Origin: Ardenticatenaceae bacterium
Lineage (GTDB): Bacteria > Chloroflexota > Anaerolineae > Promineifilales > Promineifilaceae
DNA: 64,000 nucleotides
Direction of reading: 5' to 3'
Assembly: GCA_020634215.1 (NCBI GenBank)
Contig: JACKCD010000008.1
Location: 1 to 64,000 of the forward strand
Both the position numbers and the translations under genes were made by a program. Positions 42,255-50,972 of this stretch are shown here, piece by piece (the first letter of the stretch is position 1; each line of letters opens with the position of its first letter). Under the pieces are notes generated by a model that had not been told where the DNA came from, searched no databases, and saw nothing but the letters and a program-made list of their open reading frames with translations.

Positions 42255-42926
42255 GTGAAAGGATTACTAGGCATTAAAGTGGGCATGACCCAAATCTTTG
42301 ATGAAACCGGTGTTGTAACGCCTGTTACCATCATTGAAGCTGGGCCATGCTTCGTAACCCAAGTCAAAGACCAAGCAAGTGATGGCTATGGGGCTATTCA
42401 AGTTGGCTTTGGCGAAACCAAAGAAAAACGTCTGAGCGGGGGGCAAAAAGGCCACTTAGGTCTTTTACGGAAGAGCAAAAAGCACCCCAATCGCAAGGGC
42501 AACAGCGAAGTTCCGGCCGTTCGGTACCTGCGTGAGTTCCGTGTCGAAGAGAGTGGTGACTACAATGTGGGTCAACAACTCACTGTTGAGCAATTCGCCG
42601 CTGGTGACATTGTTGATGTTACAGGTAAAACCAAAGGCCGTGGCTACACCGGTGTTGTTAAGCGCTGGGGTTTTGGTGGGGGTTCCAAGACACATGGTCA
42701 ATCAGACCGTTGGCGTGCTCCCGGTTCCATCAGTGCCGCCTCGGGTACCGGGCACGTATTCAAAGGCAAAAAGATGGCTGGTCGGACGGGCAATGCTCGT
42801 AAGACTGTCCAAAATCTAGAAGTGATGCGTATTGATTCCGAACGCAACCTCATTGCTATCAAGGGAGCAGTTCCTGGGGCGAAAGGTGGCTTGGTCATTA
42901 TTCGCGGAGCTGTCAAGAAAGGTTAG
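42255..42926 (+). CDS. rplC: Ribosomal protein L3
   Basis: 223 residues from GTG 42255 behind a strong AGGAGGT site. It carries KGLLGIKVGMTQIFDE, KGRGYTGVVKRWGFGGG and the extended loop QSDRWRAPGSISAASG near the peptidyl transferase centre. One of the first proteins to bind 23S rRNA. The gap before it has a dispersed palindrome and a small hairpin. Confidence 0.98.
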   Translation: MKGLLGIKVGMTQIFDETGVVTPVTIIEAGPCFVTQVKDQASDGYGAIQVGFGETKEKRLSGGQKGHLGLLRKSKKHPNRKGNSEVPAVRYLREFRVEESGDYNVGQQLTVEQFAAGDIVDVTGKTKGRGYTGVVKRWGFGGGSKTHGQSDRWRAPGSISAASGTGHVFKGKKMAGRTGNARKTVQNLEVMRIDSERNLIAIKGAVPGAKGGLVIIRGAVKKG

Positions 42927-42939
42927 TGGAGGCGTTGTT

Positions 42940-43605
42940 ATGAAAGTCCCAGTTTACAACATGGCTGGTGAGGAAGTAGACAGCGTAGATCTTCCCGCTA
43001 GCATTTTTGAAGCAAAAGTTAATAGAGATTTGATGCATCAGGCACTGGTTCGCCAAATGGCTAATGCCCGCTTGGGTACGCACAAGACAAAAGGGCGCTC
43101 TGAGGTTAATCGCACGACGCGTAAGATGTATCGTCAGAAAGGCACGGGGAATGCTCGTCATGGTAGCCGCCGCGCCCCGATTTTTGTGGGTGGCGGTGTG
43201 GCACATGGCCCCAAACCACGGAGCTACGTTAAAGCAATGCCTCGCAAAATGCGACGGGCTGCTTTGCGTTCTGCGCTCACGGTAAAAGCTAGCAACAATG
43301 ATGTTGTTTTGCTCAATGATATGCAGTTCGATTTGCCTAAAACCAAAGAAATGGTTGCGATGATGAGCCGCTTGGTTGGTGGCAACAGTGCTTTGGTTTT
43401 GTTGCCTGAACGCAATGCCAACATTGAAAAATCGGCGAATAATTTATCCGATGTAAAAACGTTACGTGCTAATTATTTAAATATTCGAGATTTGCTTGGT
43501 TATGACAAAATTGTCATGCCGTTGGCTGCCCTTGAATTGCTTGATAGCTTCCTGAGCATTGAAGAATTTGACGTTGAAGAAGAAGGTCAGGGAGAGGAGG
43601 AATAG
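42940..43605 (+). CDS. rplD: Ribosomal protein L4
   Basis: 221 residues from ATG 42940 (MKVPVYNMAGEEVDSVDLPA) after GTGGAGG; the longer frame to 42832 overlaps rplC. The tentacle RTTRKMYRQKGTGNARHGSR reaches the exit tunnel, where macrolide-resistance changes occur. The C-terminus has an acidic tail of about 15 residues (EEFDVEEEGQGEEE) not common in other lineages. Confidence 0.97.
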   Translation: MKVPVYNMAGEEVDSVDLPASIFEAKVNRDLMHQALVRQMANARLGTHKTKGRSEVNRTTRKMYRQKGTGNARHGSRRAPIFVGGGVAHGPKPRSYVKAMPRKMRRAALRSALTVKASNNDVVLLNDMQFDLPKTKEMVAMMSRLVGGNSALVLLPERNANIEKSANNLSDVKTLRANYLNIRDLLGYDKIVMPLAALELLDSFLSIEEFDVEEEGQGEEE

Positions 43606-43608
43606 AAA

Positions 43609-43902
43609 ATGCATTGGCGTGAGATTCTTCGTCGTCCTGTTGTGACGGAAAAGAGCAATTATGCGGCCGACACCCTTAACCAATACACCTTTGTAGTGCA
43701 CTCGAAGGCAAACAAGATGATGATCAAACAAGCCATCGAGTTGGCTTGGCCGAATGTAACCGTTGCCAAAGTTCGCGTGGCAAATATGCCAGCTAAACGA
43801 GGTCGTCGGTTGCGTCGGATTGCCATTCGCAAACCAGCATGGAAGAAGGCGATTGTTACCTTGGCTGGCGACGGCTCTATTGATCTGTTTGAGGGTGTGT
43901 AA
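43609..43902 (+). CDS. rplW: Ribosomal protein L23
   Basis: 97 residues: REILRRPVVTEKSNYAAD, NKMMIKQAIELAWPNVTV and KVRVANMPAKRGRRLRR. It lines the tunnel exit and docks trigger factor and SRP. Its RBS GGAGGAAT lies in the end of rplD. Confidence 0.97.
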   Translation: MHWREILRRPVVTEKSNYAADTLNQYTFVVHSKANKMMIKQAIELAWPNVTVAKVRVANMPAKRGRRLRRIAIRKPAWKKAIVTLAGDGSIDLFEGV

Positions 43903-43996
43903 TTGAAGTTATTTTGAGCAGGGATGACGGTTTAATCAGCAATGTGGGTCAGGTTCCCATTGCTAGATTAGCCTAGCGTCCGTCTCTGGAGGAAAT
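43903..43996. promoter_or_regulatory. Hairpin in the rplW-rplB gap
   Basis: AGCAATG and CATTGCT (about 43937-43963) form a stem in the 94-base gap. No T-run follows, so read-through into rplB is expected. Role unknown. Confidence 0.35.
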
Positions 43997-44839
43997 ATGC
44001 CGATTAAAGTATTTAAACCAACTTCTCCAGGTCGCCGCGATATGAGCGGGCAGACTTTTGAGGAAGTGACACGCAGCCGGCCGGAACGGTCATTAACATC
44101 TGGTATGCGGAAGCGTGGTGGGCGTAATGCACGCGGCAAGATTACGATTCGTCACCGTGGCGGTGGTCACAAACGGCGTTTCCGCGCCATTGATTTTCGG
44201 CGGCGGGATAAGTTTGAGGTTCCGGCACGAGTGGCTTCTATCGAGTACGATCCAAATCGTACAGCCCGTATTGCGCTTCTTGTCTATGCTGATGGTGAAA
44301 AACGATATATTATCGCCCCAATGGGTGTCAATGTTGGTGATACCGTAATGAGTGGGGAGCGTGTTGATATTCGTCCTGGGAATGCCATGCCGCTGCGTAA
44401 CATCCCAACCGGTACCATGATTCATAATATTGAATATCAGGTTGGTAAAGGGGCGCAGATGGTGCGTTCGGCTGGCACGTCGGCACAGCTTTTAGCCAAA
44501 GATCATCCGAAGTATGTGACGGTGCGTTTGCCTTCTGGCGAAGAGCGCTATGTTTTGCGCGACTGTCTTGCCACAATTGGTCAGGTGGGCAATGTGGAAC
44601 ATGGCAATATTAAGCTGGGTAAGGCTGGGCGTAAACGGCATTTAGGTATTCGACCAACGGTTCGCGGTTCGGCAATGAACCCCAATGACCATCCGCATGG
44701 TGGTGGTGAGGGTCGTTCTCCTGTGGGTATGGCTGCTCCTAAGACACCTTGGGGTCGGCCGGCGCTGGGTGAACGGACACGGCGTAATAAGGTTACGGAT
44801 AAGTACATTTTCCGTCGCCGTTCTAAGAAGCGTAGATAG
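43997..44839 (+). CDS. rplB: Ribosomal protein L2
   Basis: 280 residues, with GRNARGKITIRHRGGGHKR and the peptidyl-transferase His in GSAMNPNDHPHGGGEG. GGAGG precedes the ATG. Central to subunit joining and peptide-bond formation. Confidence 0.98.
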   Translation: MPIKVFKPTSPGRRDMSGQTFEEVTRSRPERSLTSGMRKRGGRNARGKITIRHRGGGHKRRFRAIDFRRRDKFEVPARVASIEYDPNRTARIALLVYADGEKRYIIAPMGVNVGDTVMSGERVDIRPGNAMPLRNIPTGTMIHNIEYQVGKGAQMVRSAGTSAQLLAKDHPKYVTVRLPSGEERYVLRDCLATIGQVGNVEHGNIKLGKAGRKRHLGIRPTVRGSAMNPNDHPHGGGEGRSPVGMAAPKTPWGRPALGERTRRNKVTDKYIFRRRSKKRR

Positions 44840-44851
44840 GAGAGTTAGAAA

Positions 44852-45133
44852 ATGGGACGTTCATTAAAGAAAGGACCGTTCGTTGCACCGAAACTGTTGT
44901 CGAAGGTTGAAAAACTGAACGATGAGAAGCGTCGCCAGGTTATTCGTACTTGGTCACGCGCTAGTACCATATTTCCACAAATGGTTGGACATACGATTGC
45001 CGTGCATGACGGTCGGCGGCATGTGCCGATTTATATCACTGAGAATATGGTGGGTCACAAGCTAGGCGAGTTTGCCCCTACACGTACATTTCGTGGGCAC
45101 ATTTCAAAATCTGAAAAGAGGGGGCGGCGTTAA
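44852..45133 (+). CDS. rpsS: Ribosomal protein S19
   Basis: 93 residues beginning MGRSLKKGPFVAPKLL and containing RASTIFPQMVGHTIAVHDGR. Sits in the 30S head beside S13. Confidence 0.98.
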   Translation: MGRSLKKGPFVAPKLLSKVEKLNDEKRRQVIRTWSRASTIFPQMVGHTIAVHDGRRHVPIYITENMVGHKLGEFAPTRTFRGHISKSEKRGRR

Positions 45134-45135
45134 TC

Positions 45136-45507
45136 ATGGCTGAAGCATTTGAGGTTCGAGCTATTGTTAAGCACATCCCCATTTCACCTCAGAAAGTTCG
45201 CTTGGTGGTGAATGCGGTTCGTGGGTTGGATGCTCAGACGGCGCTAGATACACTGCGTTTTATGCCTCAAAAGGCGGCGGAACCCATTTATAAGCTGGTT
45301 CAGTCGGCAGTGGCTAATGCTGAAGAGAATTTTGGGCTTGAGATTGATGAGCTGGTTGTCAGTCGGATTTATGCTGACGATGGCCCGCGTCGGCGCAAGG
45401 CTCCTTATGGTGGTCGCTTTGCTGGGCGTGGTCGTTTTCGGCCCATTATTCGTCGTTCGTCACACATTACCGTTGTGTTGGCGGAGAAAAATGTAGGTGA
45501 TTTCTAG
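45136..45507 (+). CDS. rplV: Ribosomal protein L22
   Basis: 123 residues with HIPISPQKVRLVVNAVRGLD and the tunnel hairpin DDGPRRRKAPYGGRFAGRGR. The start is two bases after the rpsS stop, with GAGGGGG upstream. Confidence 0.97.
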   Translation: MAEAFEVRAIVKHIPISPQKVRLVVNAVRGLDAQTALDTLRFMPQKAAEPIYKLVQSAVANAEENFGLEIDELVVSRIYADDGPRRRKAPYGGRFAGRGRFRPIIRRSSHITVVLAEKNVGDF

Positions 45508-45534
45508 GCGGCTGGCGTCGCATGGAGGATTAAA

Positions 45535-46197
45535 TTGGGACGAAAAGTACATCCTATTGGTTTTCGTTTGAAGTCAATCCGCGAATGGAATACGCGCTGG
45601 TATGCGGAAGGGTCTCAATACCGGAATCAACTGCACGAGGATTTTGCCATTCGTGAGATGATTAACAAAGAGATGCCGGCTGCTGGTATCTCGCAGCTTG
45701 AGATTGAGCGTTTTCCAAACCAGGTTCAGGTAACGATTCACACGGCCAAGCCGGGTATTGTGATTGGGCGGAAAGGTGCTTCTGTGAAGCATTTGCGTGG
45801 TCAACTGCGTGACTTGACCGGAAAGGCGATTAAGCTAGAGGTTGAGGAGATTTCGCAGCCTGATGCTGATGCACGGTTGATTGCTGAGAATATTGCGGGA
45901 CAGCTCTCGCGTCGTATTTCGCACAGCCGGGCGATGAAGAAAGCAGCACAGCAGGCTATGCGGGCTGGTGTTGAAGGAATTCGCATTGAGGTTAGCGGCC
46001 GTTTGGGCGGTGCAGAAATGGCTCGTAATGAAAAACTGTCTGAAGGGCGTGTGCCGCGCAGCACCATTCGGGCTGACCTGGATTATGGGTTTGCGGAAGC
46101 GTTAACTACTTTTGGGCAGATTGGCATCAAGGTATGGATCTACAGAGGTGAGATTCTGCCGCAGCGGACAACGACGGAAGTTTACGTCAGCGAATAG
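45535..46197 (+). CDS. rpsC: Ribosomal protein S3
   Basis: 220 residues starting at TTG 45535 (MGRKVHPIGFRL) after GGAGG. The KH domain motif VIGRKGASVKHLRGQLRDLT and the mRNA-channel region GRLGGAEMARNEKLSEGRVP are present. Confidence 0.97.
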   Translation: MGRKVHPIGFRLKSIREWNTRWYAEGSQYRNQLHEDFAIREMINKEMPAAGISQLEIERFPNQVQVTIHTAKPGIVIGRKGASVKHLRGQLRDLTGKAIKLEVEEISQPDADARLIAENIAGQLSRRISHSRAMKKAAQQAMRAGVEGIRIEVSGRLGGAEMARNEKLSEGRVPRSTIRADLDYGFAEALTTFGQIGIKVWIYRGEILPQRTTTEVYVSE

Positions 46198-46218
46198 TAG
46201 ACGAACGGAGAGTGTATT

Positions 46219-46635
46219 ATGTTGATGCCAAAACGTGTTAAATATCGTAAGCAGATGCGTGGTCGGATGCGCGGTATGGCAAAGGGCGGCACTGATATTC
46301 ATCATGGTGAATTTGCGCTACAGGCGTTGGAGCCGGGCTGGATTACCAGCCGCCAGATTGAGGCTGTGCGTCGTGTGATTGTGCGTAACAATAAGCGTCG
46401 TGGAAAGGTGTGGATTCGCATTTTCCCGGATAAGCCAGTGACCGCTAAACCTGCGGAAACTCGTATGGGTAAAGGTAAGGGGTCGGTTGACTTTTGGGTT
46501 TCTGTTGTGAAGCCGGGGCGTATTATGTTTGAGATTGGGGGCGTCTCTGAGGAAGTGGCTCGTGAGGGTTTGCGTTTGGCAAGTTACAAGTTGCCGATTA
46601 AGACGCAGATCGTGACGCGGGAGGATAAGCTCTAA
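46219..46635 (+). CDS. rplP: Ribosomal protein L16
   Basis: 138 residues: MLMPKRVKYRKQMRGRMRG, FGEFALQALEPGWITSRQIE-type block (HHGEFALQALEPGWITS) and MGKGKGSVDFWV. Organises the A-site region of the large subunit. Its TAA overlaps the next ATG by one base. Confidence 0.97.
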   Translation: MLMPKRVKYRKQMRGRMRGMAKGGTDIHHGEFALQALEPGWITSRQIEAVRRVIVRNNKRRGKVWIRIFPDKPVTAKPAETRMGKGKGSVDFWVSVVKPGRIMFEIGGVSEEVAREGLRLASYKLPIKTQIVTREDKL

Positions 46636-47069
46636 TGGCTAAGATCGTTGAATTGCGCGAGATGAGCGATGACAAACTTGATGAGCTTTTGGAGAATGCG
46701 CGGGAAGAGATGTTTAATCTGCGCTTCCAAAAGGCTTCGGCTCGTTTGGAGAATTACGCTCGTTTGAAGCATGTGCGCCGTGAAATTGCACAGGTGGAGA
46801 CGGTTCTTCACATGCGGGGTTTGGCGCGGGATGTGGCGGCGAGTGAGCCACACATTGCGGCTGCTTTGGCTGAGGCTGGTGACTGGCAGGCGAATGTCCG
46901 CTTTGTATATGAGGATAGTGCCTGGGAGATTCAGTTTGTTGACGGATCTGGTAGCGCGGTTGCTTCAGCCGTTGTGGATCTGAATAAGAAGCAGACTTTT
47001 GCAAAGCGTGATCGTGCGATGATACAACCAGGTGGTAATCTGGTTGTTAGCTATGAGGTTGCGGGGTAG
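46635..47069 (+). CDS. rpmC: Ribosomal protein L29 with an extra C-terminal domain
   Basis: 144 residues, twice the normal size. Residues 1-68 are a normal L29 (ELREMSDDKLDELLENAREE, NLRFQKASARLENYARLKHV, REIAQVETVLHMR). From about residue 69 there is a new segment of some 75 residues, strand-rich: NVRFVYEDSAWEIQFVDGSG, VVDLNKKQTFAKRDRAMIQP and GGNLVVSYEVAG. L29 sits at the tunnel exit, so the added domain would project near the nascent chain and its binding partners. The start overlaps the rplP stop. I know of no name for this extension. Confidence 0.93.
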   Translation: MAKIVELREMSDDKLDELLENAREEMFNLRFQKASARLENYARLKHVRREIAQVETVLHMRGLARDVAASEPHIAAALAEAGDWQANVRFVYEDSAWEIQFVDGSGSAVASAVVDLNKKQTFAKRDRAMIQPGGNLVVSYEVAG

Positions 47070-47076
47070 ATAGGCG

Positions 47077-47328
47077 ATGAGAGAACAACGTAAGCATTTA
47101 CGGGGTGTGGTCACGAGCGATAAGATGGATAAAACGGCCGTTGTTGCTGTTACAGCGTCGCGCCGCCATCCAATTTATGGCAAGATCATGCACCTGACGA
47201 AAAAATATAAAGTTCACGATGAAAACAATGAGTGTCGTGAAGGTGATTTTGTAGAGATTATTGAGTCTCGCCCGATTAGCCGCCACAAGCGTTTTGCTTT
47301 GGTCTCCATTTTGGAGCGAGCCCGTTAA
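47077..47328 (+). CDS. rpsQ: Ribosomal protein S17
   Basis: 83 residues: RKHLRGVVTSDKMDKTAVVA, HPIYGKIMHLTKKYKVHDE and FVEIIESRPISRHKRFALV. Contains one ACGGCCGT palindrome at KTAV. Confidence 0.97.
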   Translation: MREQRKHLRGVVTSDKMDKTAVVAVTASRRHPIYGKIMHLTKKYKVHDENNECREGDFVEIIESRPISRHKRFALVSILERAR

Positions 47329-47340
47329 GGAGCTGTTGCG

Positions 47341-47712
47341 ATGATTCAGAGAGAAAGTCGCTTAAATGTTACGGACAATTCCGGGGCGCGTGAAATTTTG
47401 GTGATCCAAGTGATGGGTGGTTCCAAGCACCGCTATGGCACAATTGGAGATGTAGTGACGGCTACGGTGAAGAAAGCCGTGCCGAACTCTAACATTAAAA
47501 AGGGTTCCGTTGTCAAAGCAGTGATTGTGCGGACGAAGAAGGAATTTAAACGGGAAGATGGCAGCTATATCAGCTTTGATGACAATGCTGCCGTGATTCT
47601 TGATCGTGAGGCCAAAAACCCGGTAGGCACCCGTATTTTTGGGCCGGTAGCTCGGGAGCTGCGCGAAAAGGGCTTTAGCCGTATTTTGTCGTTGGCACCT
47701 GAATCGCTTTAG
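47341..47712 (+). CDS. rplN: Ribosomal protein L14
   Basis: 123 residues: MIQRESRLNVTDNSGAREIL, VIVRTKKEFKREDGSYISFD and GTRIFGPVARELREKGFSRI. AAGGAG precedes the ATG. Confidence 0.97.
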   Translation: MIQRESRLNVTDNSGAREILVIQVMGGSKHRYGTIGDVVTATVKKAVPNSNIKKGSVVKAVIVRTKKEFKREDGSYISFDDNAAVILDREAKNPVGTRIFGPVARELREKGFSRILSLAPESL

Positions 47713-47728
47713 GTAGAGGGATTGAACC

Positions 47729-48052
47729 ATGCGTATTAAGGTAAATGATGAAGTTGTTGTGATTGCTGGCAATTACAAGGGCGTGCGTGGTACGGTGCAG
47801 CGGGTGTTTCCAAAGGAAAACCGGGTGGTTGTTTCTGGTGTAAATGTGGTAAAGAAGCATCAGAAGCCGCGCCCAACGGGTGGTCGTACTCAGGCACAGG
47901 GTGGCATTATTGAGTTTGAGGCTCCTATTCATGCTTCTAATGTGATGCTGATTGACCCAAGCTCTGGTGAGCCTACGCGTGTTGGTGTTCGCCGCGATGA
48001 AAACGGCCGTCGTATTCGTTTTGCAAAAACTAGCGGCAACGATTTGAAATAA
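47729..48052 (+). CDS. rplX: Ribosomal protein L24
   Basis: 107 residues with the KOW motif VVIAGNYKGVRGTVQRVFPK and GVNVVKKHQKPRPTGGRTQ. An assembly-initiator protein. A 93-base gap without a clear signal follows. Confidence 0.97.
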   Translation: MRIKVNDEVVVIAGNYKGVRGTVQRVFPKENRVVVSGVNVVKKHQKPRPTGGRTQAQGGIIEFEAPIHASNVMLIDPSSGEPTRVGVRRDENGRRIRFAKTSGNDLK

Positions 48053-48145
48053 AATAAATTGACCCAAGGTGAGCCAGGAAAATGGCGCGGCTGTGTGAAA
48101 GCGAAAAGCCGCTAACTAACCTGCCACTTAACTTGGAGGGATAAA

Positions 48146-48703
48146 ATGGCATTTACGCCGCCAAAGAAATTATATCAGAACGAGATTGTACCCAAGCTAA
48201 TGGATGAGTTTGCGTACAAGAGCGTTATGCAGGTGCCGCGAGTTACCAAAGTTGTGGTGAACGTTGGCCTCGGTGAAGCTTTGGACAATGCCAAAGCAGT
48301 TGAATTTGCAGTTCGGGATATTACCCAAATTACGGGTCAGAAGCCGGTGGTAACAAAGGCAAAGAAATCAATAGCCGGTTTTAAGTTGCGTGAGGGGCGT
48401 TCGATTGGGGTCAAAGTAACCATGCGCGGTGATCGTATGTGGAGCTTTTTAACACGTTTGATTCATGTTGCCCTCCCCCGTACACGTGATTTTCAGGGGA
48501 TCTCGCCGGATGCCTTTGATGGACGCGGCAATTATACGCTTGGTTTGCGTGAGCAGCTTATTTTCCCGGAAATTAATTATGACCAGATTGATAAAATCCG
48601 GGGTATGGAAATTAGTATTGTGACGACGGCTCAAACTGATGAGGAAGGTCGCCGTTTGTTGAGCCTGCTGGGCATGCCGTTCCGCCAGGCTGACGGGAAT
48701 TAG
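48146..48703 (+). CDS. rplE: Ribosomal protein L5
   Basis: 185 residues: YQNEIVPKLMDEFAYKSVMQ, VGLGEALDNAKAVEFAVRD, ITGQKPVVTKAKKSIAGFKL. Binds 5S rRNA. GGAGGGA precedes the ATG. Confidence 0.97.
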   Translation: MAFTPPKKLYQNEIVPKLMDEFAYKSVMQVPRVTKVVVNVGLGEALDNAKAVEFAVRDITQITGQKPVVTKAKKSIAGFKLREGRSIGVKVTMRGDRMWSFLTRLIHVALPRTRDFQGISPDAFDGRGNYTLGLREQLIFPEINYDQIDKIRGMEISIVTTAQTDEEGRRLLSLLGMPFRQADGN

Positions 48704-48720
48704 TGGGCTAGGAGAATCGA

Positions 48721-48903
48721 ATGGCTAAAAAATCAATGATTTCACGCGAAGGGAAACGTAAGTATGCTGTACGGATCCGTCATCGCTGTAAATTGTGTGG
48801 CCGTCCTCGCGGGTATATTCGTCGGTTTGGCCTTTGTCGGATTTGTTTTCGTGAACAAGCTTTGCGGGGAAATATTCCCGGTGTGGTTAAGGCTAGTTGG
48901 TAG
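48721..48903 (+). CDS. rpsN: Ribosomal protein S14, zinc-binding type
   Basis: 60 residues with the two Cys pairs CKLC and CRIC of the zinc-containing S14 type, separated by GRPRGYIRRFGL. Short form as in Gram-positive and thermophile lineages. Confidence 0.97.
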   Translation: MAKKSMISREGKRKYAVRIRHRCKLCGRPRGYIRRFGLCRICFREQALRGNIPGVVKASW

Positions 48904-48912
48904 AGGTGTGCT

Positions 48913-49320
48913 ATGTCAATGAGTGATCCGATTGCAGATATGTTGACTCGTGTTCGTAATGCTTTGGGCCGCCAACATCCGGTTGTGTCTGTACCACATT
49001 CTAAAGTTAAGCAGGCAATTGCTGACGTGTTGAAGGAAGAAGGCTATATTGAAGGGTACGAAGTGCTTCCTGAGAAACCCCATGCTGTGATTCGTATTAA
49101 CCTGAAATATATTGGTGGTCGTCGTGATCGCCAATCGGTTATTACAGATTTGCAGCGTGTAAGTCGTCCTGGTCGTCGTATTTATGCGGCGAAGGATGAT
49201 ATTCCATGGGTATTAAGTGGGATGGGCATTTCGATCTTGACGACTTCAAAAGGTGTGATGACTGGCCAAAAGGCACGCCGTTTGGGTGTTGGTGGCGAAG
49301 TCATTTGTAAAGTTTGGTAG
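48913..49320 (+). CDS. rpsH: Ribosomal protein S8
   Basis: 135 residues: MSDPIADMLTRVRNALGRQH, SVPHSKVKQAIADVLKEEGY and ILTTSKGVMTGQKARRLGVG. Binds the central 16S domain and usually represses the spc operon. Confidence 0.97.
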   Translation: MSMSDPIADMLTRVRNALGRQHPVVSVPHSKVKQAIADVLKEEGYIEGYEVLPEKPHAVIRINLKYIGGRRDRQSVITDLQRVSRPGRRIYAAKDDIPWVLSGMGISILTTSKGVMTGQKARRLGVGGEVICKVW

Positions 49321-49330
49321 GGGATTTGTT

Positions 49331-49873
49331 ATGTCTAGAATTGGAAAAGCACCGATTACTATTCCCAAGGGTGTTACGGTGGATGTGAAGGGAACGGCCG
49401 TTACTGTTAATGGCCCTAAAGGTACACTAACCCAAGCATTCAACCCTGCCATGTCGCTAGAGTTAGAAGATGGCCTTTTAACTGTTAAGCGCCCTACGGA
49501 TTCGCGCCAGCACCGTTCGCTCCACGGGTTAACCCGCGCGCTCATTAACAATATGGTCGTGGGCGTGAGTGATGGATTCAAGAAAACCATGGAGATTGAA
49601 GGTGTTGGGTATCGTGCTGAGATGTCGGGTCAAGATCTCATCCTGAACGTAGGTTACTCGCACCCCATTACCTTTGCCCCTGAAAATGGTATCGAATTCA
49701 CTGTTGAAAACCGTGGTAAAACACTAATCGTATCAGGGGCTGACAAACAGATTGTGGGTGAAGTTTGCGCCAGAATTCGCAAAACCCGCCCCCCTGAACC
49801 TTATAAAGGTAAAGGGATTCGTTATAACAATGAAGTCATCCGGCGCAAAGCTGGTAAGGCTGGTAAAGTATAA
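49331..49873 (+). CDS. rplF: Ribosomal protein L6
   Basis: 180 residues from ATG 49331 (MSRIGKAPITIPKGVTVDVK); the longer frame overlaps rpsH. The C-terminal motif RKTRPPEPYKGKGIRY is intact. Confidence 0.97.
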   Translation: MSRIGKAPITIPKGVTVDVKGTAVTVNGPKGTLTQAFNPAMSLELEDGLLTVKRPTDSRQHRSLHGLTRALINNMVVGVSDGFKKTMEIEGVGYRAEMSGQDLILNVGYSHPITFAPENGIEFTVENRGKTLIVSGADKQIVGEVCARIRKTRPPEPYKGKGIRYNNEVIRRKAGKAGKV

Positions 49874-49883
49874 AGGTGTAAAA

Positions 49884-50246
49884 ATGGCTGTTAAAACGAA
49901 AATTGCACGGAAGCGACGCCACAAGCGGATTCGCATGAATCTTAGTGGCACACCTGAACGCCCACGCCTGAGTGTCTTTCGCAGTCTGAAGCACATTTAT
50001 GCTCAGGTAATTGATGATGCTGCTGGTCATACCCTTGCATCAGCATCAACATTAGATAATAGCTTGGTTGCAGAGCTTGAAGGCAAGACGAAAAGGCAGC
50101 AAGCTGAAATAATTGGTAAAACAGTTGCCCAAAAAGCATTAGATGCTGGTGTTGAGCAAGTTGTGTTTGATCGTGGTGGTTACCTCTATCACGGCCGTAT
50201 CCAAGCATTAGCAGATGGTGCGCGTGCAGGCGGGCTCAAGTTCTAG
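49884..50246 (+). CDS. rplR: Ribosomal protein L18
   Basis: 120 residues from ATG 49884 (MAVKTKIARKRRHKRIR); the longer frame overlaps rplF. RLSVFRSLKHIYAQVIDD and FDRGGYLYHGRIQALADGAR are diagnostic. Carries 5S rRNA with L5. Confidence 0.97.
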   Translation: MAVKTKIARKRRHKRIRMNLSGTPERPRLSVFRSLKHIYAQVIDDAAGHTLASASTLDNSLVAELEGKTKRQQAEIIGKTVAQKALDAGVEQVVFDRGGYLYHGRIQALADGARAGGLKF

Positions 50247-50264
50247 GAGAGTTAGGAGAATATA

Positions 50265-50789
50265 ATGGGTCAAAGACGACAAAACTTCCAAACGGCCAAC
50301 GAATTAGATGAGCGCATCATTGATATTACTCGTGTTGCCAAAGTTGTTAAAGGCGGTCGTCGGTTTGCTTTTCGGGTGACCGTTGTAGTTGGTGATAACA
50401 AAGGGCGCATTGGTGTTGGCATCGGGAAGGCACGTTCGGTACCAGACGCTATTCGTAAAGCTGTTGAAGCTGCTCGTAAAGAAATGGAATCGGTGTCCAT
50501 GGTTGGCACAACCGTGCCGCATGAGATTGTTGGGCGTCATGGAGCCGCACGTGTTATGCTCAAACCAGCAGCACCAGGTACAGGTGTGATTGCTGGTGGT
50601 GGTGTACGTGCTGTAGTTGAAGCTGCTGGCTATAGCGATATCCTATCCAAATCATTAGGGAGTAAGAATGTACTCAATGTGATTATGGCAACAATGGATG
50701 CGTTGCGTCGGTTGAAAATGGTGCAAGATGTAGCCGCAAGCCGTGGTAAAGATCCAAAAGATATTGCGCCGTTTTGGAGTCGAAACTAA
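50265..50789 (+). CDS. rpsE: Ribosomal protein S5
   Basis: 174 residues: RVAKVVKGGRRFAFRVTVVV, GDNKGRIGVGIGKARSVPDA and GVIAGGGVRAVVEAAGYSDI. The TAA overlaps the next ATG (TAATG). Confidence 0.97.
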   Translation: MGQRRQNFQTANELDERIIDITRVAKVVKGGRRFAFRVTVVVGDNKGRIGVGIGKARSVPDAIRKAVEAARKEMESVSMVGTTVPHEIVGRHGAARVMLKPAAPGTGVIAGGGVRAVVEAAGYSDILSKSLGSKNVLNVIMATMDALRRLKMVQDVAASRGKDPKDIAPFWSRN

Positions 50790-50971
50790 TGGCAAAGTTA
50801 GAAATAACGTATACGAAAAGCGTGATTGGGTATAAACAAAACCAAAAAGACACAGTTCGTGCACTTGGTTTGCGTAAACTGAATCAAACTGTAATTCAAG
50901 ACGACACCCCTGTAATTCGGGGAATGATACATAAAGTAAGTCATTTAGTAAGCGTGAAAGAGGTAAATTAA
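50789..50971 (+). CDS. rpmD: Ribosomal protein L30
   Basis: 60 residues from ATG 50789 (MAKLEITYTKSVIGYKQNQK) with ALGLRKLNQTVIQDDTPVIR. Translationally coupled to rpsE by the one-base overlap. Confidence 0.96.
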   Translation: MAKLEITYTKSVIGYKQNQKDTVRALGLRKLNQTVIQDDTPVIRGMIHKVSHLVSVKEVN

Positions 50972-50972
50972 C

